DNA of 64,000 bases from contig NZ_BAAAXG010000026.1 in NCBI RefSeq assembly GCF_039535475.1, positions 2,468,501-2,532,500 on the forward strand, read 5' to 3'. Below the pieces are notes generated by a model, which was not told where the DNA came from, did no database searches, and worked only from the letters and a program-made list of their open reading frames with translations. How positions within the stretch are numbered: the first letter of the stretch is position 1; the number at the start of each line of letters is the position of its first letter. Below, piece by piece: positions 37,771 through 45,325 of the stretch. A program made the position numbers and the translations under genes. This DNA comes from Streptomyces showdoensis (GTDB lineage Bacteria > Actinomycetota > Actinomycetes > Streptomycetales > Streptomycetaceae).

Positions 37771-39123
37771 ATGCGTGCCAACCTCGCCTCCTCGATCGCC
37801 GTCAGTTGCGCGGCCGTGCTCGCGCTGCCGCTCTCCCTCGCGACCCCGGCCGGAGCCGCGGGCGCCTTCCCGACCGTGCCAGGAGCCGCGAGCGCGGCCC
37901 CCGCCGTGCCGCCCGCGGCCGAGCCGGCCGGCTCGACCCGGTCGATCCCGCTCGAACCCCTGGCGGACCCGGCGTCCGACGGTCCGCGCGACCGCGTGCT
38001 GGGCTCCGCCGCCGCGGCCGGGCGGGGCCTGGTCCGACGGGACGTCAGACCCTTCTCCCTGGTCGGCGTCGTGTGGGACGACGTCCACGCCGCGCTGCAC
38101 GGCACGGTCCAGGTCCGCACCCGGGCCACCGGCGGCGGACTCTGGTCCGACTGGCAGTCGGTGGAGACCCACAACGACGAGCACGGCGCCGACCCCGGCA
38201 CCGCCGAGGGCCACTCGCGCGCGCTGCGCGGCTCCACCGCCCCGCTGTGGGTCGGCGACTCGGACGGCGTCGAGATCCGCGTACGCCCGGAGGAGCACGT
38301 ACGGGAAGGGGGAGGCGGGCGGGAGCCGGCCGCCCCGCTCCCGGCCGGCCTGCGCCTGGAGCTGGTCGACCCCGGCCCCGAGCCGGCCGCCGAGGCCCGG
38401 GACCGGGTCCTGCCGGCGGCCGGGGCCCAGGCCGCCGCACCGCTGGAGCTCCCGGCCCTGACCCGGGCCCAGACCCTGGCGACCCTGCCCGCTGCCGCCG
38501 CCGCGGCGAAGCCGTACATCGGCCCCCGCCCGAAGATCATCACCCGCAAGGGCTGGGGCGCCGACGAGAAGCTGCGCGAGCGGGGCTTCGTCTACACGAA
38601 GACGATCAAGGCGGCCTTCGTCCACCACAGCGCCACCGGCAACCGCTACACCTGCCGCCAGGCCCCGTCCGTGCTGCGCAGCATCTACCGCTACCACGTG
38701 GTCAGCAGCGGCTGGCGGGACTTCGGCTACAACTTCGCCGTCGACAAGTGCGGAAACATCTACGAGGGCCGTGCCGGAGGCGTCGCCAAGGCGGTCATGG
38801 GCGCCCACACCCTCGGGTTCAACACCAACAGCATGGGCATCGCGGTCCTCGGCAGCTACGGCGGGACCACGCCGCCGGCCGCCGCGGTGACCGCCGTGGC
38901 ACGGCTGACCGCGTGGAAGCTGGGGCTGTACGGGGTGAATCCGAAGGGGAAGACGTATCTCACATCGGGCGGCGGAAACCTGTACAAGAAGGGCAGCAAG
39001 GTCAAGTTCAATGTGATCGCCGGGCACCGAGACGGCTTCGCGACCGAATGCCCGGGCGTGCGCCTCTACGGAAAGCTCGGCACCGCCCGGTCGGCGTCGG
39101 CGAAGTACCAGGGGAGGCGCTGA
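37771..39123 (+). CDS. Secreted N-acetylmuramoyl-L-alanine amidase (PGRP/Amidase_2)
   Basis: 450 residues. Signal peptide (to about residue 30), an N-terminal beta-rich region of about 200 residues with SLVGVVWDDVHAALHGTVQVR, then the amidase_2/PGRP domain (about 255-440): KGWGADEKLRERG, AFVHHSATGN (zinc His), YNFAVDKCGNIYEGRAGG and AGHRDGFATECPG (zinc His and Cys). All zinc ligands are present. It cleaves the MurNAc-L-Ala bond of peptidoglycan. The arrangement is common in large Streptomyces amidases. Confidence 0.92.
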   Translation: MRANLASSIAVSCAAVLALPLSLATPAGAAGAFPTVPGAASAAPAVPPAAEPAGSTRSIPLEPLADPASDGPRDRVLGSAAAAGRGLVRRDVRPFSLVGVVWDDVHAALHGTVQVRTRATGGGLWSDWQSVETHNDEHGADPGTAEGHSRALRGSTAPLWVGDSDGVEIRVRPEEHVREGGGGREPAAPLPAGLRLELVDPGPEPAAEARDRVLPAAGAQAAAPLELPALTRAQTLATLPAAAAAAKPYIGPRPKIITRKGWGADEKLRERGFVYTKTIKAAFVHHSATGNRYTCRQAPSVLRSIYRYHVVSSGWRDFGYNFAVDKCGNIYEGRAGGVAKAVMGAHTLGFNTNSMGIAVLGSYGGTTPPAAAVTAVARLTAWKLGLYGVNPKGKTYLTSGGGNLYKKGSKVKFNVIAGHRDGFATECPGVRLYGKLGTARSASAKYQGRR

Positions 39124-39154
39124 TGGGGTCAGGGACTCAACCATCTGCATAAAC

Positions 39155-39164
39155 TGACCGGTCA
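39155..39164. promoter_or_regulatory. Perfect palindrome in front of the GDP-mannose pyrophosphorylase gene
   Basis: TGACCGGTCA is a perfect 10-bp palindrome in an AT-rich context (CATAAAC on the left, TATCG on the right), 69 bp before the GTG start. It resembles the short dyads bound by TetR-like regulators. It could also overlap a promoter; no clear hexamer pair is seen. Confidence 0.35.
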
Positions 39165-39232
39165 TATCGTACGGACGGGCGAACGGCCCCCCGGCGATGA
39201 GACCGGAACCGAACAGGAAGCAGAGACGACAG

Positions 39233-40315
39233 GTGACAGAAGCGATCCTCCTGGTCGGCGGCAAAGGCACTCGGCTTCGTCCTCTGACGGTCAACACGCC
39301 CAAGCCCATGGTTCCGGCGGCCGGCGTCCCCTTCCTGACCCACCAGCTGGCCCGCGCCCGCGCGGCGGGCGTGGACCACATCGTGCTGGCCACCTCCTAC
39401 CTGGCGGAGGTCTTCGAGCCGTACTTCGGGGACGGCTCGGCGCTCGGCCTGAGCATCGAGTACGTCACCGAGACCGACCCCCTCGGCACCGGCGGCGCCA
39501 TCCGCAACGCCGCCTCCCACCTGCGCTCGGGCCCCGACGACCCGGTCCTGGTCTTCAACGGCGACATCCTCACCGGCCTGGACATCCGCGCCCTGCTCGC
39601 CACCCACGAGTCCTCCGGCGCGGACGTCTCCCTCCACCTCACCCGGGTCGAGGACCCGCGCGCCTTCGGCCTCGTGCCGACGGACGCCACCGGTCGCGTC
39701 ACGGCCTTCCTGGAGAAGCCGCAGACGCCCGAGGAGATCGTGACGGACCAGATCAACGCGGGGGCGTACGTCTTCCGCCGCTCGGTCATCGACACCATCC
39801 CGACCGGCCGCCCGGTCTCCGTCGAGCGCGAGACCTTCCCCGAACTCCTCTCCGGCGGCGCCCACCTCCAGGGCATGGTCGACTCCACCTACTGGCTCGA
39901 CCTCGGCACCCCGCAGGCCTTCGTCCGCGGCTCCGCCGACCTGGTCCTGGGCCGCGCCCCGTCCCCGGCCGTCCCGGGCCGCTGCGGCGACCGCCTGGTC
40001 CTGGAGACGGCCGAGGTCGCGGCCGACGCCAAGCTCACCGGCGGTACGGTCGTCGGCCCCGGCGCGGTCGTCGGCGCCGGCGCCCGGATCTCCGGCTCGA
40101 CGGTCCTCGCGGACGCGGTCATCGCCCCCGGCGCCGTCATCACCGACTCCCTCATCGGCGCGGGCGCCCGGATCGGCGCCCGCACGGTCCTGACCGGCGC
40201 GGTCATCGGCGACGGCGCGGACGTGGGCCCGGACAACGAACTCCGCGACGGCATCCGCGTCTGGTGCGGGGCCACCCTCCCCCAGGGCGCGGTCCGCTTC
40301 TCCTCGGACCAGTAG
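39233..40315 (+). CDS. Mannose-1-phosphate guanylyltransferase-like nucleotidyltransferase
   Basis: 360 residues from the GTG at 39233, where the enzyme begins (TEAILLVGGKGTRLRPLT, the NTP-binding signature). N-terminal Rossmann-like transferase domain with FNGDILTG, then a C-terminal left-handed beta-helix of hexapeptide repeats (GPGAVVGAGARISGSTVL and following). It makes GDP-mannose from mannose-1-P and GTP; a glucose-1-P transferase activity cannot be excluded. The S. coelicolor counterpart is known to me as SCO3039. It supplies the product of the manA-manB steps encoded at 51931 and 55414. Confidence 0.87.
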   Translation: MTEAILLVGGKGTRLRPLTVNTPKPMVPAAGVPFLTHQLARARAAGVDHIVLATSYLAEVFEPYFGDGSALGLSIEYVTETDPLGTGGAIRNAASHLRSGPDDPVLVFNGDILTGLDIRALLATHESSGADVSLHLTRVEDPRAFGLVPTDATGRVTAFLEKPQTPEEIVTDQINAGAYVFRRSVIDTIPTGRPVSVERETFPELLSGGAHLQGMVDSTYWLDLGTPQAFVRGSADLVLGRAPSPAVPGRCGDRLVLETAEVAADAKLTGGTVVGPGAVVGAGARISGSTVLADAVIAPGAVITDSLIGAGARIGARTVLTGAVIGDGADVGPDNELRDGIRVWCGATLPQGAVRFSSDQ

Positions 40316-40368
40316 CGGCCCGCACGGACCCGCGCGGCCGGGCCGGGGGCCCGGATACGCTCGTACCC

Positions 40369-41325
40369 ATGGCAGGCCGCTTCTCCCCGGGATCCCCCTC
40401 CACCCGCACCACCGTGCGCGGCGGCCACGTCCCCGTGCCCGTCCCGGCGGACGGCGAAGCCCCCCTGGACCTGGGCCTCACCCTCGGCCCGCTCCGCCGG
40501 GGCCCCGCCGACCCGACCTTCCGGGTCAGCCCGGACGGCTCCGTCTGGCGGGCCAGCCGCACCCCCGACGGCCCCGGCACCCTGCGCGTGGGGCCCGACG
40601 GCGCGGAGGCCTGGGGCCCCGGCGGGCCCTGGCTGCTCGACCGGCTGCCGGGACTGCTCGGCGCCGAGGACGACCCGGCCGCCTTCGTCCCCCGCCACCG
40701 GCTCCTCGCCGCCACCCACCGCGCCCGCCGCGGCCTGCGGCTGACCCGGACCGGTCTGGTGCTGGAGTCGCTGATCCCGTCGGTCCTGGAGCAGAAGGTG
40801 ACGACGGACGAGGCCTACCGGTCCTGGCGGCTGCTGGTGCGGAAGTACGGCGAGCCCGCCCCCGGCCCGGCACCGGACGGCATGTACGCGATGCCGGACG
40901 CCCGCACCTGGGCGACGATCCCCTCCTGGGAGTGGCACCGCGCCAACGTGGACGGCAAGCGCTCGGCGACGATCGTGCGCGCGGCCCGCGTGGCGGCCCG
41001 CATGGAGGAGGCCGCGGCGATGGCCCCGGCGGACGCCCGCAAGCGCCTCGAACTGATCCCGGGGATCGGCCCCTGGACCTCCGCGGAGACGATCCAGCGC
41101 AGCAACGGCGCCCCCGACGAGGTCACCACCGGCGACCTCCACCTGCCCGGCATCGTCGGCTGGGCCCTCGCGGGCGACCGCACCGCCGACGACGCGGCCA
41201 TGCTGGAGCTGCTGGCCCCCTACGAGGGCCAGCGCCACCGCGCCGCCCGGCTGATCCTGCTCAGCGGCCGGGTCCCGCCCCGCCGGGCGCCACGGATGAC
41301 GCCCGGCGCCATCGCGCACCTCTGA
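40369..41325 (+). CDS. DNA-3-methyladenine glycosylase (AlkA-like, HhH-GPD)
   Basis: 318 residues. The helix-hairpin-helix LELIPGIGPWTSAETIQR and the catalytic Asp region VTTGDLHLPGIVGWAL follow the HhH-GPD pattern; SLIPSVLEQKVTTDEA matches the conserved helix earlier in the domain. It removes alkylated bases. TACGCT at 40356-40361 lies 7 bases before the ATG and no Shine-Dalgarno is present, so translation is probably leaderless. Ends 25 bp from convergent fbiB. Confidence 0.88.
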   Translation: MAGRFSPGSPSTRTTVRGGHVPVPVPADGEAPLDLGLTLGPLRRGPADPTFRVSPDGSVWRASRTPDGPGTLRVGPDGAEAWGPGGPWLLDRLPGLLGAEDDPAAFVPRHRLLAATHRARRGLRLTRTGLVLESLIPSVLEQKVTTDEAYRSWRLLVRKYGEPAPGPAPDGMYAMPDARTWATIPSWEWHRANVDGKRSATIVRAARVAARMEEAAAMAPADARKRLELIPGIGPWTSAETIQRSNGAPDEVTTGDLHLPGIVGWALAGDRTADDAAMLELLAPYEGQRHRAARLILLSGRVPPRRAPRMTPGAIAHL

Positions 41326-41350
41326 GGCCGGGGGCCCGGGGGCCCGGGGC

Positions 41351-42670
41351 TCAGCGCACCTCGATGAACGCCCCGGCCTGCCGCACCGGCCGCTCCTTCG
41401 GCGGCGCCGCCGGACGGCCCACGGCGACCGCGCCCATCGGGTCCCAGCCCTCCGGCAGCCCGAGCACCTCCCGTACGACGTCCCGGCAGAACATCGTCGA
41501 GGAGACCCAGGCCGAGCCGAGCCGCTCCCCGGCCAGCGCGACCAGCAGGTTCTGCACGCCCGCGCCCGCCGCGACCACGAACATCTCGCGCTCGGCGGCG
41601 TCCCGGCGCGGGTCCCCGTAGTGGTGGGCGCCGTCCATGACCAGACAGGGCACGATCAGGTACGGGGCGTTGCGCAGCACGTCGCCGCGGCGGACCCGCC
41701 TGGCGACGGACTCCTCCGACTTCCCGTCCGCCCGCAGGTCCGCGATCCACGCGTCCCGCATCGCGTCGAGCAGCCGCAGCCGCGAGGCGGCCGATTCGAG
41801 CAGCACGAAGCGCCACGGGGTGGTGTGGTGCGGGGCGGGCGCCGTGACGGCCGCCGCGACGGCCCGCCGGACCGCCCCCGGGTCGACCGGCTCGTCGACG
41901 AACTCCCGTACGGTGCGCCGCAGCGTCACCGCCTCCCGGACCGCCTCCGAGGTGCCGAGCCGGAACATGTCGTCGGCGGCGTCCCGCACCAGCGCCCGGG
42001 CGCCCGGTTCCTCGTCGTCGGCGACCAGGCGGGCCAGCCCGCGGACGACGGCGACGGGCCGGCCGGCGGCCTTGCCCTTCACCAGGTCGCCCGCGGCGGC
42101 GAGCTCGTCGCCGGTGGCGACCACGGTCACGTTCAGCTCGTTGCCGTGGGAGTCGGTCACGCCCCGCAGGTCGTCCAGGACCCGCACCCCGGCCGCGCCG
42201 ATGGCGACGTCGGTGAGCCCGCTGCGCCAGGGGCGCCCGAAGGTGTCGGTCACGACCACGCCCACGTCGACCCCCAGCGCCTCGCGCAGCCCGGCGCGGA
42301 TCCGGCGGGCCGAGGCGTCCGGGTCCTCGGGCAGCAACAGCACCGTCCCGGCCGGGGTGTTGGAGGCGTCGACCCCGGCGGCGGCCATGACGAGCCCCTG
42401 CCGGTTCTGGACGATCCGCAGCGTCCCGCGCCGCGCGACGACCCGCACGGTCTCGGCGTCGATCGCCTCCTCGCGGTCGTCCGCGGCGATCACCCGCCCC
42501 TCGGCCTTGCTCACGATCTTCGAGGTGACGAGGAGGACGTCGCCGTCGAGGAGCCCGGGGGAGACGGAGGCGATCAGCTCGGCGAGGTCGTCCCCGGGCG
42601 CCACCTCGGGCAGCCCGTCGAGCGCCCACACCTCGTAGCGGGCCGGGCCGCCGGCGGGGTCCGCCGTCAC
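41351..42670 (-). CDS. fbiB: Coenzyme F420-0:L-glutamate ligase / FMN-dependent domain
   Basis: 439 residues from a GTG overlapping the fbiA stop. N-terminal CofE-type ligase ([61 protein letters not shown]) and C-terminal nitroreductase-fold domain (about 245-439: [27 protein letters not shown]). It adds glutamates to F420-0 and its C-terminal domain reduces dehydro-F420. The two-domain form is the actinobacterial one. Confidence 0.95.
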   Translation of the reverse strand: MTADPAGGPARYEVWALDGLPEVAPGDDLAELIASVSPGLLDGDVLLVTSKIVSKAEGRVIAADDREEAIDAETVRVVARRGTLRIVQNRQGLVMAAAGVDASNTPAGTVLLLPEDPDASARRIRAGLREALGVDVGVVVTDTFGRPWRSGLTDVAIGAAGVRVLDDLRGVTDSHGNELNVTVVATGDELAAAGDLVKGKAAGRPVAVVRGLARLVADDEEPGARALVRDAADDMFRLGTSEAVREAVTLRRTVREFVDEPVDPGAVRRAVAAAVTAPAPHHTTPWRFVLLESAASRLRLLDAMRDAWIADLRADGKSEESVARRVRRGDVLRNAPYLIVPCLVMDGAHHYGDPRRDAAEREMFVVAAGAGVQNLLVALAGERLGSAWVSSTMFCRDVVREVLGLPEGWDPMGAVAVGRPAAPPKERPVRQAGAFIEVR

Positions 42671-43638
42671 GCGCCGGCCCCGCCGTCCCGGACCTCCGCG
42701 GCGAGCGCCAGCGCCTCGCGGGCCATGGCGGCCGTCGCGTCCGGGTCCGTCATCATCAGCGGCACCGCGCGGCAGCGGATGCCCGCCGCCTCGACGTCCG
42801 CGACCGTGCCCGCGTCGACCGTGTCGACGAGCCAGCCGTCGACCAGCCCGGAGCCGTAGTGCAGCGCCACGGCCGCGGCCGTGGACTCCACGCCGACCGC
42901 CGCGAGCACCTTGTCGGCCATGCCGCGCACCGGCGCGTCGCCGACGATGGGGGAGAGGCCGACCACCGGCGCGGCCGCGGAGGCCACGGCCTCGCGGATG
43001 CCGGGGACGGCGAGGATCGTGCCGACGGACACGACCGGGTTGGACGGCGGGAAGAGGATGACGTCGGCCTCGGCGAGGGCCTCCAGCACGCCGGGCGCGG
43101 GCTTCGCCTGCTCGGCGCCGACCGGCACGACGGCCAGCGCGTCCACGGAGGCGCGCAGCTTCACCCAGTACTCCTGGAAGTGCACGGCCTTCCGCTCGCC
43201 GTCCACGTCGATCGCCACGTGCGTCTCGACCCGGTCGTCGGACATCGGCAGCAGCCGGACGCCGGGCCGCCAGCGGGCGCACAGCGCCTCGGTGACGGCG
43301 CTGAGCGGATAGCCGGCGCCCAGCATCTGGGTGCGGACGATGTGGGTGGCGAAGTCCCGGTCGCCGAGGCCGAACCACTCCGGCCCGACGCCGTACGCCG
43401 CCAGCTCCTCCTTGACGGCGAAGGACTCGTCCTCGCGGCCCCAGCCCTGTTCCTCGTTGATGCCACCGCCGAGGGTGTACATCACGGTGTCGAGGTCGGG
43501 GCAGACCTTGAGGCCGAAGAGATGGATGTCGTCACCGGTGTTGCCGACGACCGTGATCTCCGCGTCGGGCGCGGCCTGCTTGAGGCCGCGAAGGAAGCGG
43601 GCACCACCGATGCCACCGGCCAGAACCACAATGCGCAT
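42667..43638 (-). CDS. fbiA: 2-phospho-L-lactate/enolpyruvyl transferase for F420 synthesis
   Basis: 323 residues. CofD fold: [81 protein letters not shown]. It transfers the phospho-(enol)lactyl moiety to Fo. No Shine-Dalgarno is evident before the ATG. First of the fbiA-fbiB pair; the cysteine dioxygenase gene ends 14 bp... in front of it on the same strand and may lie on the same or an adjacent message. Confidence 0.95.
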   Translation of the reverse strand: MRIVVLAGGIGGARFLRGLKQAAPDAEITVVGNTGDDIHLFGLKVCPDLDTVMYTLGGGINEEQGWGREDESFAVKEELAAYGVGPEWFGLGDRDFATHIVRTQMLGAGYPLSAVTEALCARWRPGVRLLPMSDDRVETHVAIDVDGERKAVHFQEYWVKLRASVDALAVVPVGAEQAKPAPGVLEALAEADVILFPPSNPVVSVGTILAVPGIREAVASAAAPVVGLSPIVGDAPVRGMADKVLAAVGVESTAAAVALHYGSGLVDGWLVDTVDAGTVADVEAAGIRCRAVPLMMTDPDATAAMAREALALAAEVRDGGAGA

Positions 43639-43651
43639 GCACAGCAGTGTG

Positions 43652-44179
43652 TCAGGCGGGTACGACCCCGGGGGCCGCAGGGGCGTGAGGGGACACCGGG
43701 GCGCACTGGGCGCGCAGCGACTCGTGCATCGGCATCTCGGTGAGGCCCGGGTAGTAGACGTGCAGGCTGACGGCCGGTTCGAGGGAGTCGTTGACGACCT
43801 CGTGGACGTAGCCGGGCGCGAAGATCCGCTGCGCGCCGGCGCCGAGGGTGCGCAGCCCGCGCTCCGTACGCTCCGTCAGGTCGCCCTGGAGGACGGTCAG
43901 CACGCCGGAGGAGGCGCCGTGGTCGTGCAGTCCGCTGGCCTGTCCGGGCAGCCAGGAGAGCAGCCAGACCTCGTAGCCGGGGCCGGTGCGGAGGCGGTGG
44001 TACCAGCGGGTGGTCGCGTCGTACTCGACGTACGGGGCCCACTTGGCGCGGTCGGCGGCGATCTCGCGGGCGAGACCGGCGAACTCGGCCACGGTGGCGG
44101 GGTGCTCGCGGGCGGGCTGCAGGAGGTGCGGGACCTCAAGGATGTCGCCGGCGATCTGAAGGTCGCTGTCCATGTTCAT
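43652..44179 (-). CDS. Cysteine dioxygenase family protein
   Basis: 175 residues from the ATG at 44179; a second ATG at 44173 is possible. Cupin fold with the 3-His iron site: SGLHDHGASSGVLTVLQG (two His) and APGYVHEVVNDS (third His). It oxidises cysteine to cysteine sulfinate; other thiol dioxygenase substrates are possible. GAGGAA lies 11 bases upstream. It follows a polycysteine leader peptide at 44317-44409, which suggests control by cysteine availability. It reads towards fbiA, whose start is 13 bp downstream. Confidence 0.9.
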   Translation of the reverse strand: MNMDSDLQIAGDILEVPHLLQPAREHPATVAEFAGLAREIAADRAKWAPYVEYDATTRWYHRLRTGPGYEVWLLSWLPGQASGLHDHGASSGVLTVLQGDLTERTERGLRTLGAGAQRIFAPGYVHEVVNDSLEPAVSLHVYYPGLTEMPMHESLRAQCAPVSPHAPAAPGVVPA

Positions 44180-44316
44180 GGGTGCGGTGGTTCCTCGGCA
44201 GAAGTGCTGGGGTGTCGCGATGCGGGGGTGGTGCGGAGGGGCTGCGGCGGGGAGGCCGCGGATCGCGGCGGGAGGCCGCGGGGGAGGTGCCGGAGCGCTG
44301 CGGTGGGACGCGCGCG

Positions 44317-44409
44317 TCAACAGCCGGGACAGCAACAGCAACAGCGCGCCTGGACAGCGCGGCGGAACCCACGGGCGTGGGTCGCGGAAGGCGCTGCGGT
44401 CGCTGGCAT
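44317..44409 (-). CDS. Polycysteine leader peptide of the cysteine dioxygenase gene
   Basis: A 30-residue frame from ATG 44409 to TGA 44317, beginning MPATAAPSATHARGFRR and ending in five consecutive Cys (residues 23-27), Pro-Gly and a final Cys30. Its promoter places the transcript start exactly at the ATG, so it is leaderless. It ends 137 bases before the dioxygenase ATG. A run of Cys codons in front of a cysteine-catabolic gene is the layout of an attenuator or translational coupler sensing charged tRNA-Cys. GGTTCC inside the frame (plus strand 44364-44369) can pair with GGAACC at the dioxygenase ribosome site (44189-44194). Confidence 0.85.
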   Translation of the reverse strand: MPATAAPSATHARGFRRAVQARCCCCCPGC

Positions 44410-44415
44410 GCCACC

Positions 44416-44445
44416 AAAGTGGCGGGAGAGACACCCGACTGTCAA
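44416..44445 (-). promoter_or_regulatory. Promoter of the leader peptide and cysteine dioxygenase gene
   Basis: On the minus strand a perfect TTGACA (44445-44440) is followed after 18 bases by CACTTT (44421-44416). Six further bases lead to the ATG at 44409, so the first transcribed base should be the A of the start codon. Confidence 0.65.
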
Positions 44446-44761
44446 CTCAATGCCCGATTTGGGGGCAATGTTTCACCTCATCCGGTTACAGTGCCCGGAG
44501 AAAGGTTTGTGCAGTGCGTGACCAGGAGACATGCCGCAGCATCCGTCCCGTAAACACGGCGGGGGTCCCGTGATCAGACTGTGATCCGGATCGCTTCCGT
44601 GGCTGGATCGCAACAGGATCCGAGTTTCGGTCGTCCTTCTCTCTGGGGCGCGACGGTGCGGCCAAGCCGGTGGCATGTGTCACGTTTTTTGGTGATTTGA
44701 ACACTTTCCGCATACGCTTGGTTCCGCAGAGTGAATACGGGGCCCAATAGCAGATCTCGGC
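44446..44761. other. Non-coding stretch between the leader promoter and the whiB promoter
   Basis: 316 bp of relatively AT-rich sequence, including a T6 run near 44685-44690. The only frame with a good ribosome site is 44531-44584 on the plus strand (AGGAG, then ATG, 17 codons). whiB is known in S. coelicolor to have two promoters, one developmental, so further promoters are expected here; I see no second hexamer pair with correct spacing. Confidence 0.5.
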
Positions 44762-44790
44762 TTGACTCGCACAGAGCACGAACTTGTAAT
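44762..44790 (+). promoter_or_regulatory. whiB promoter: whiB promoter
   Basis: TTGACT at 44762-44767 and TGTAAT at 44785-44790 with a 17-base spacer, a strong vegetative-type promoter. Predicted start near 44797 gives a leader of about 65 bases. Confidence 0.6.
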
Positions 44791-44862
44791 TTCACTCGTG
44801 TCGTTCGGCCGGATTCGGTAGCGGCTACATCACGGGGACGCAAAGACAGACGAGGGGCGCAC

Positions 44863-45126
44863 ATGACCGAGACGTTCCAGGAACTGCTGGTCGAGGACGC
44901 GGAAGAGGAACTCGGCTGGCAGGAGCGCGCGCTGTGCGCCCAGACCGACCCCGAGTCCTTCTTTCCCGAGAAGGGCGGCTCGACGCGCGAGGCCAAGAAG
45001 GTCTGCCTCGCCTGCGAGGTCCGCTCCGAGTGCCTCGAATACGCGCTGCAGAACGACGAACGCTTCGGCATCTGGGGCGGCCTGTCCGAGCGCGAGCGCC
45101 GCCGCCTGAAGAAGGCCGCGGTCTGA
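44863..45126 (+). CDS. whiB: Sporulation regulator WhiB (Wbl iron-sulfur protein)
   Basis: 87 residues, the exact length of WhiB. Cluster ligands Cys25, Cys48, Cys51 and Cys57 are present, followed by GIWGG (69-73) and the basic C-terminal RRRLKK. Apart from the first 15 residues it is nearly identical to S. coelicolor WhiB as I remember it. With WhiA it activates sporulation-septation genes. GAGGGG lies 6 bases before the ATG. Followed by a terminator. Confidence 0.95.
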   Translation: MTETFQELLVEDAEEELGWQERALCAQTDPESFFPEKGGSTREAKKVCLACEVRSECLEYALQNDERFGIWGGLSERERRRLKKAAV

Positions 45127-45191
45127 ATCCGGCCACCACCGGCACCCCGCGCGCGAGCCACGCGGGCCCCCAGACAAAGACGTACACAACG

Positions 45192-45234
45192 AACGGTCCG
45201 CACCCCGTGCTCTGTCCACGGGCGGCGGACCGTT
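45192..45234 (+). terminator. Terminator after whiB
   Basis: An imperfect long hairpin: 9-bp outer stem (45192-45200 with 45226-45234) and an inner pairing of CCCGTG with CACGGG, 65 bp after the whiB stop. Confidence 0.65.
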
Positions 45235-45325
45235 GTCGTGCCAGCCGTTAGTGTGGGCCTCCGTCCGAGACGCACCGCACCCACGCCCCTCGCGGGCGAC
45301 CCCCGGCCGGAGGGCCCGTAGCTCG

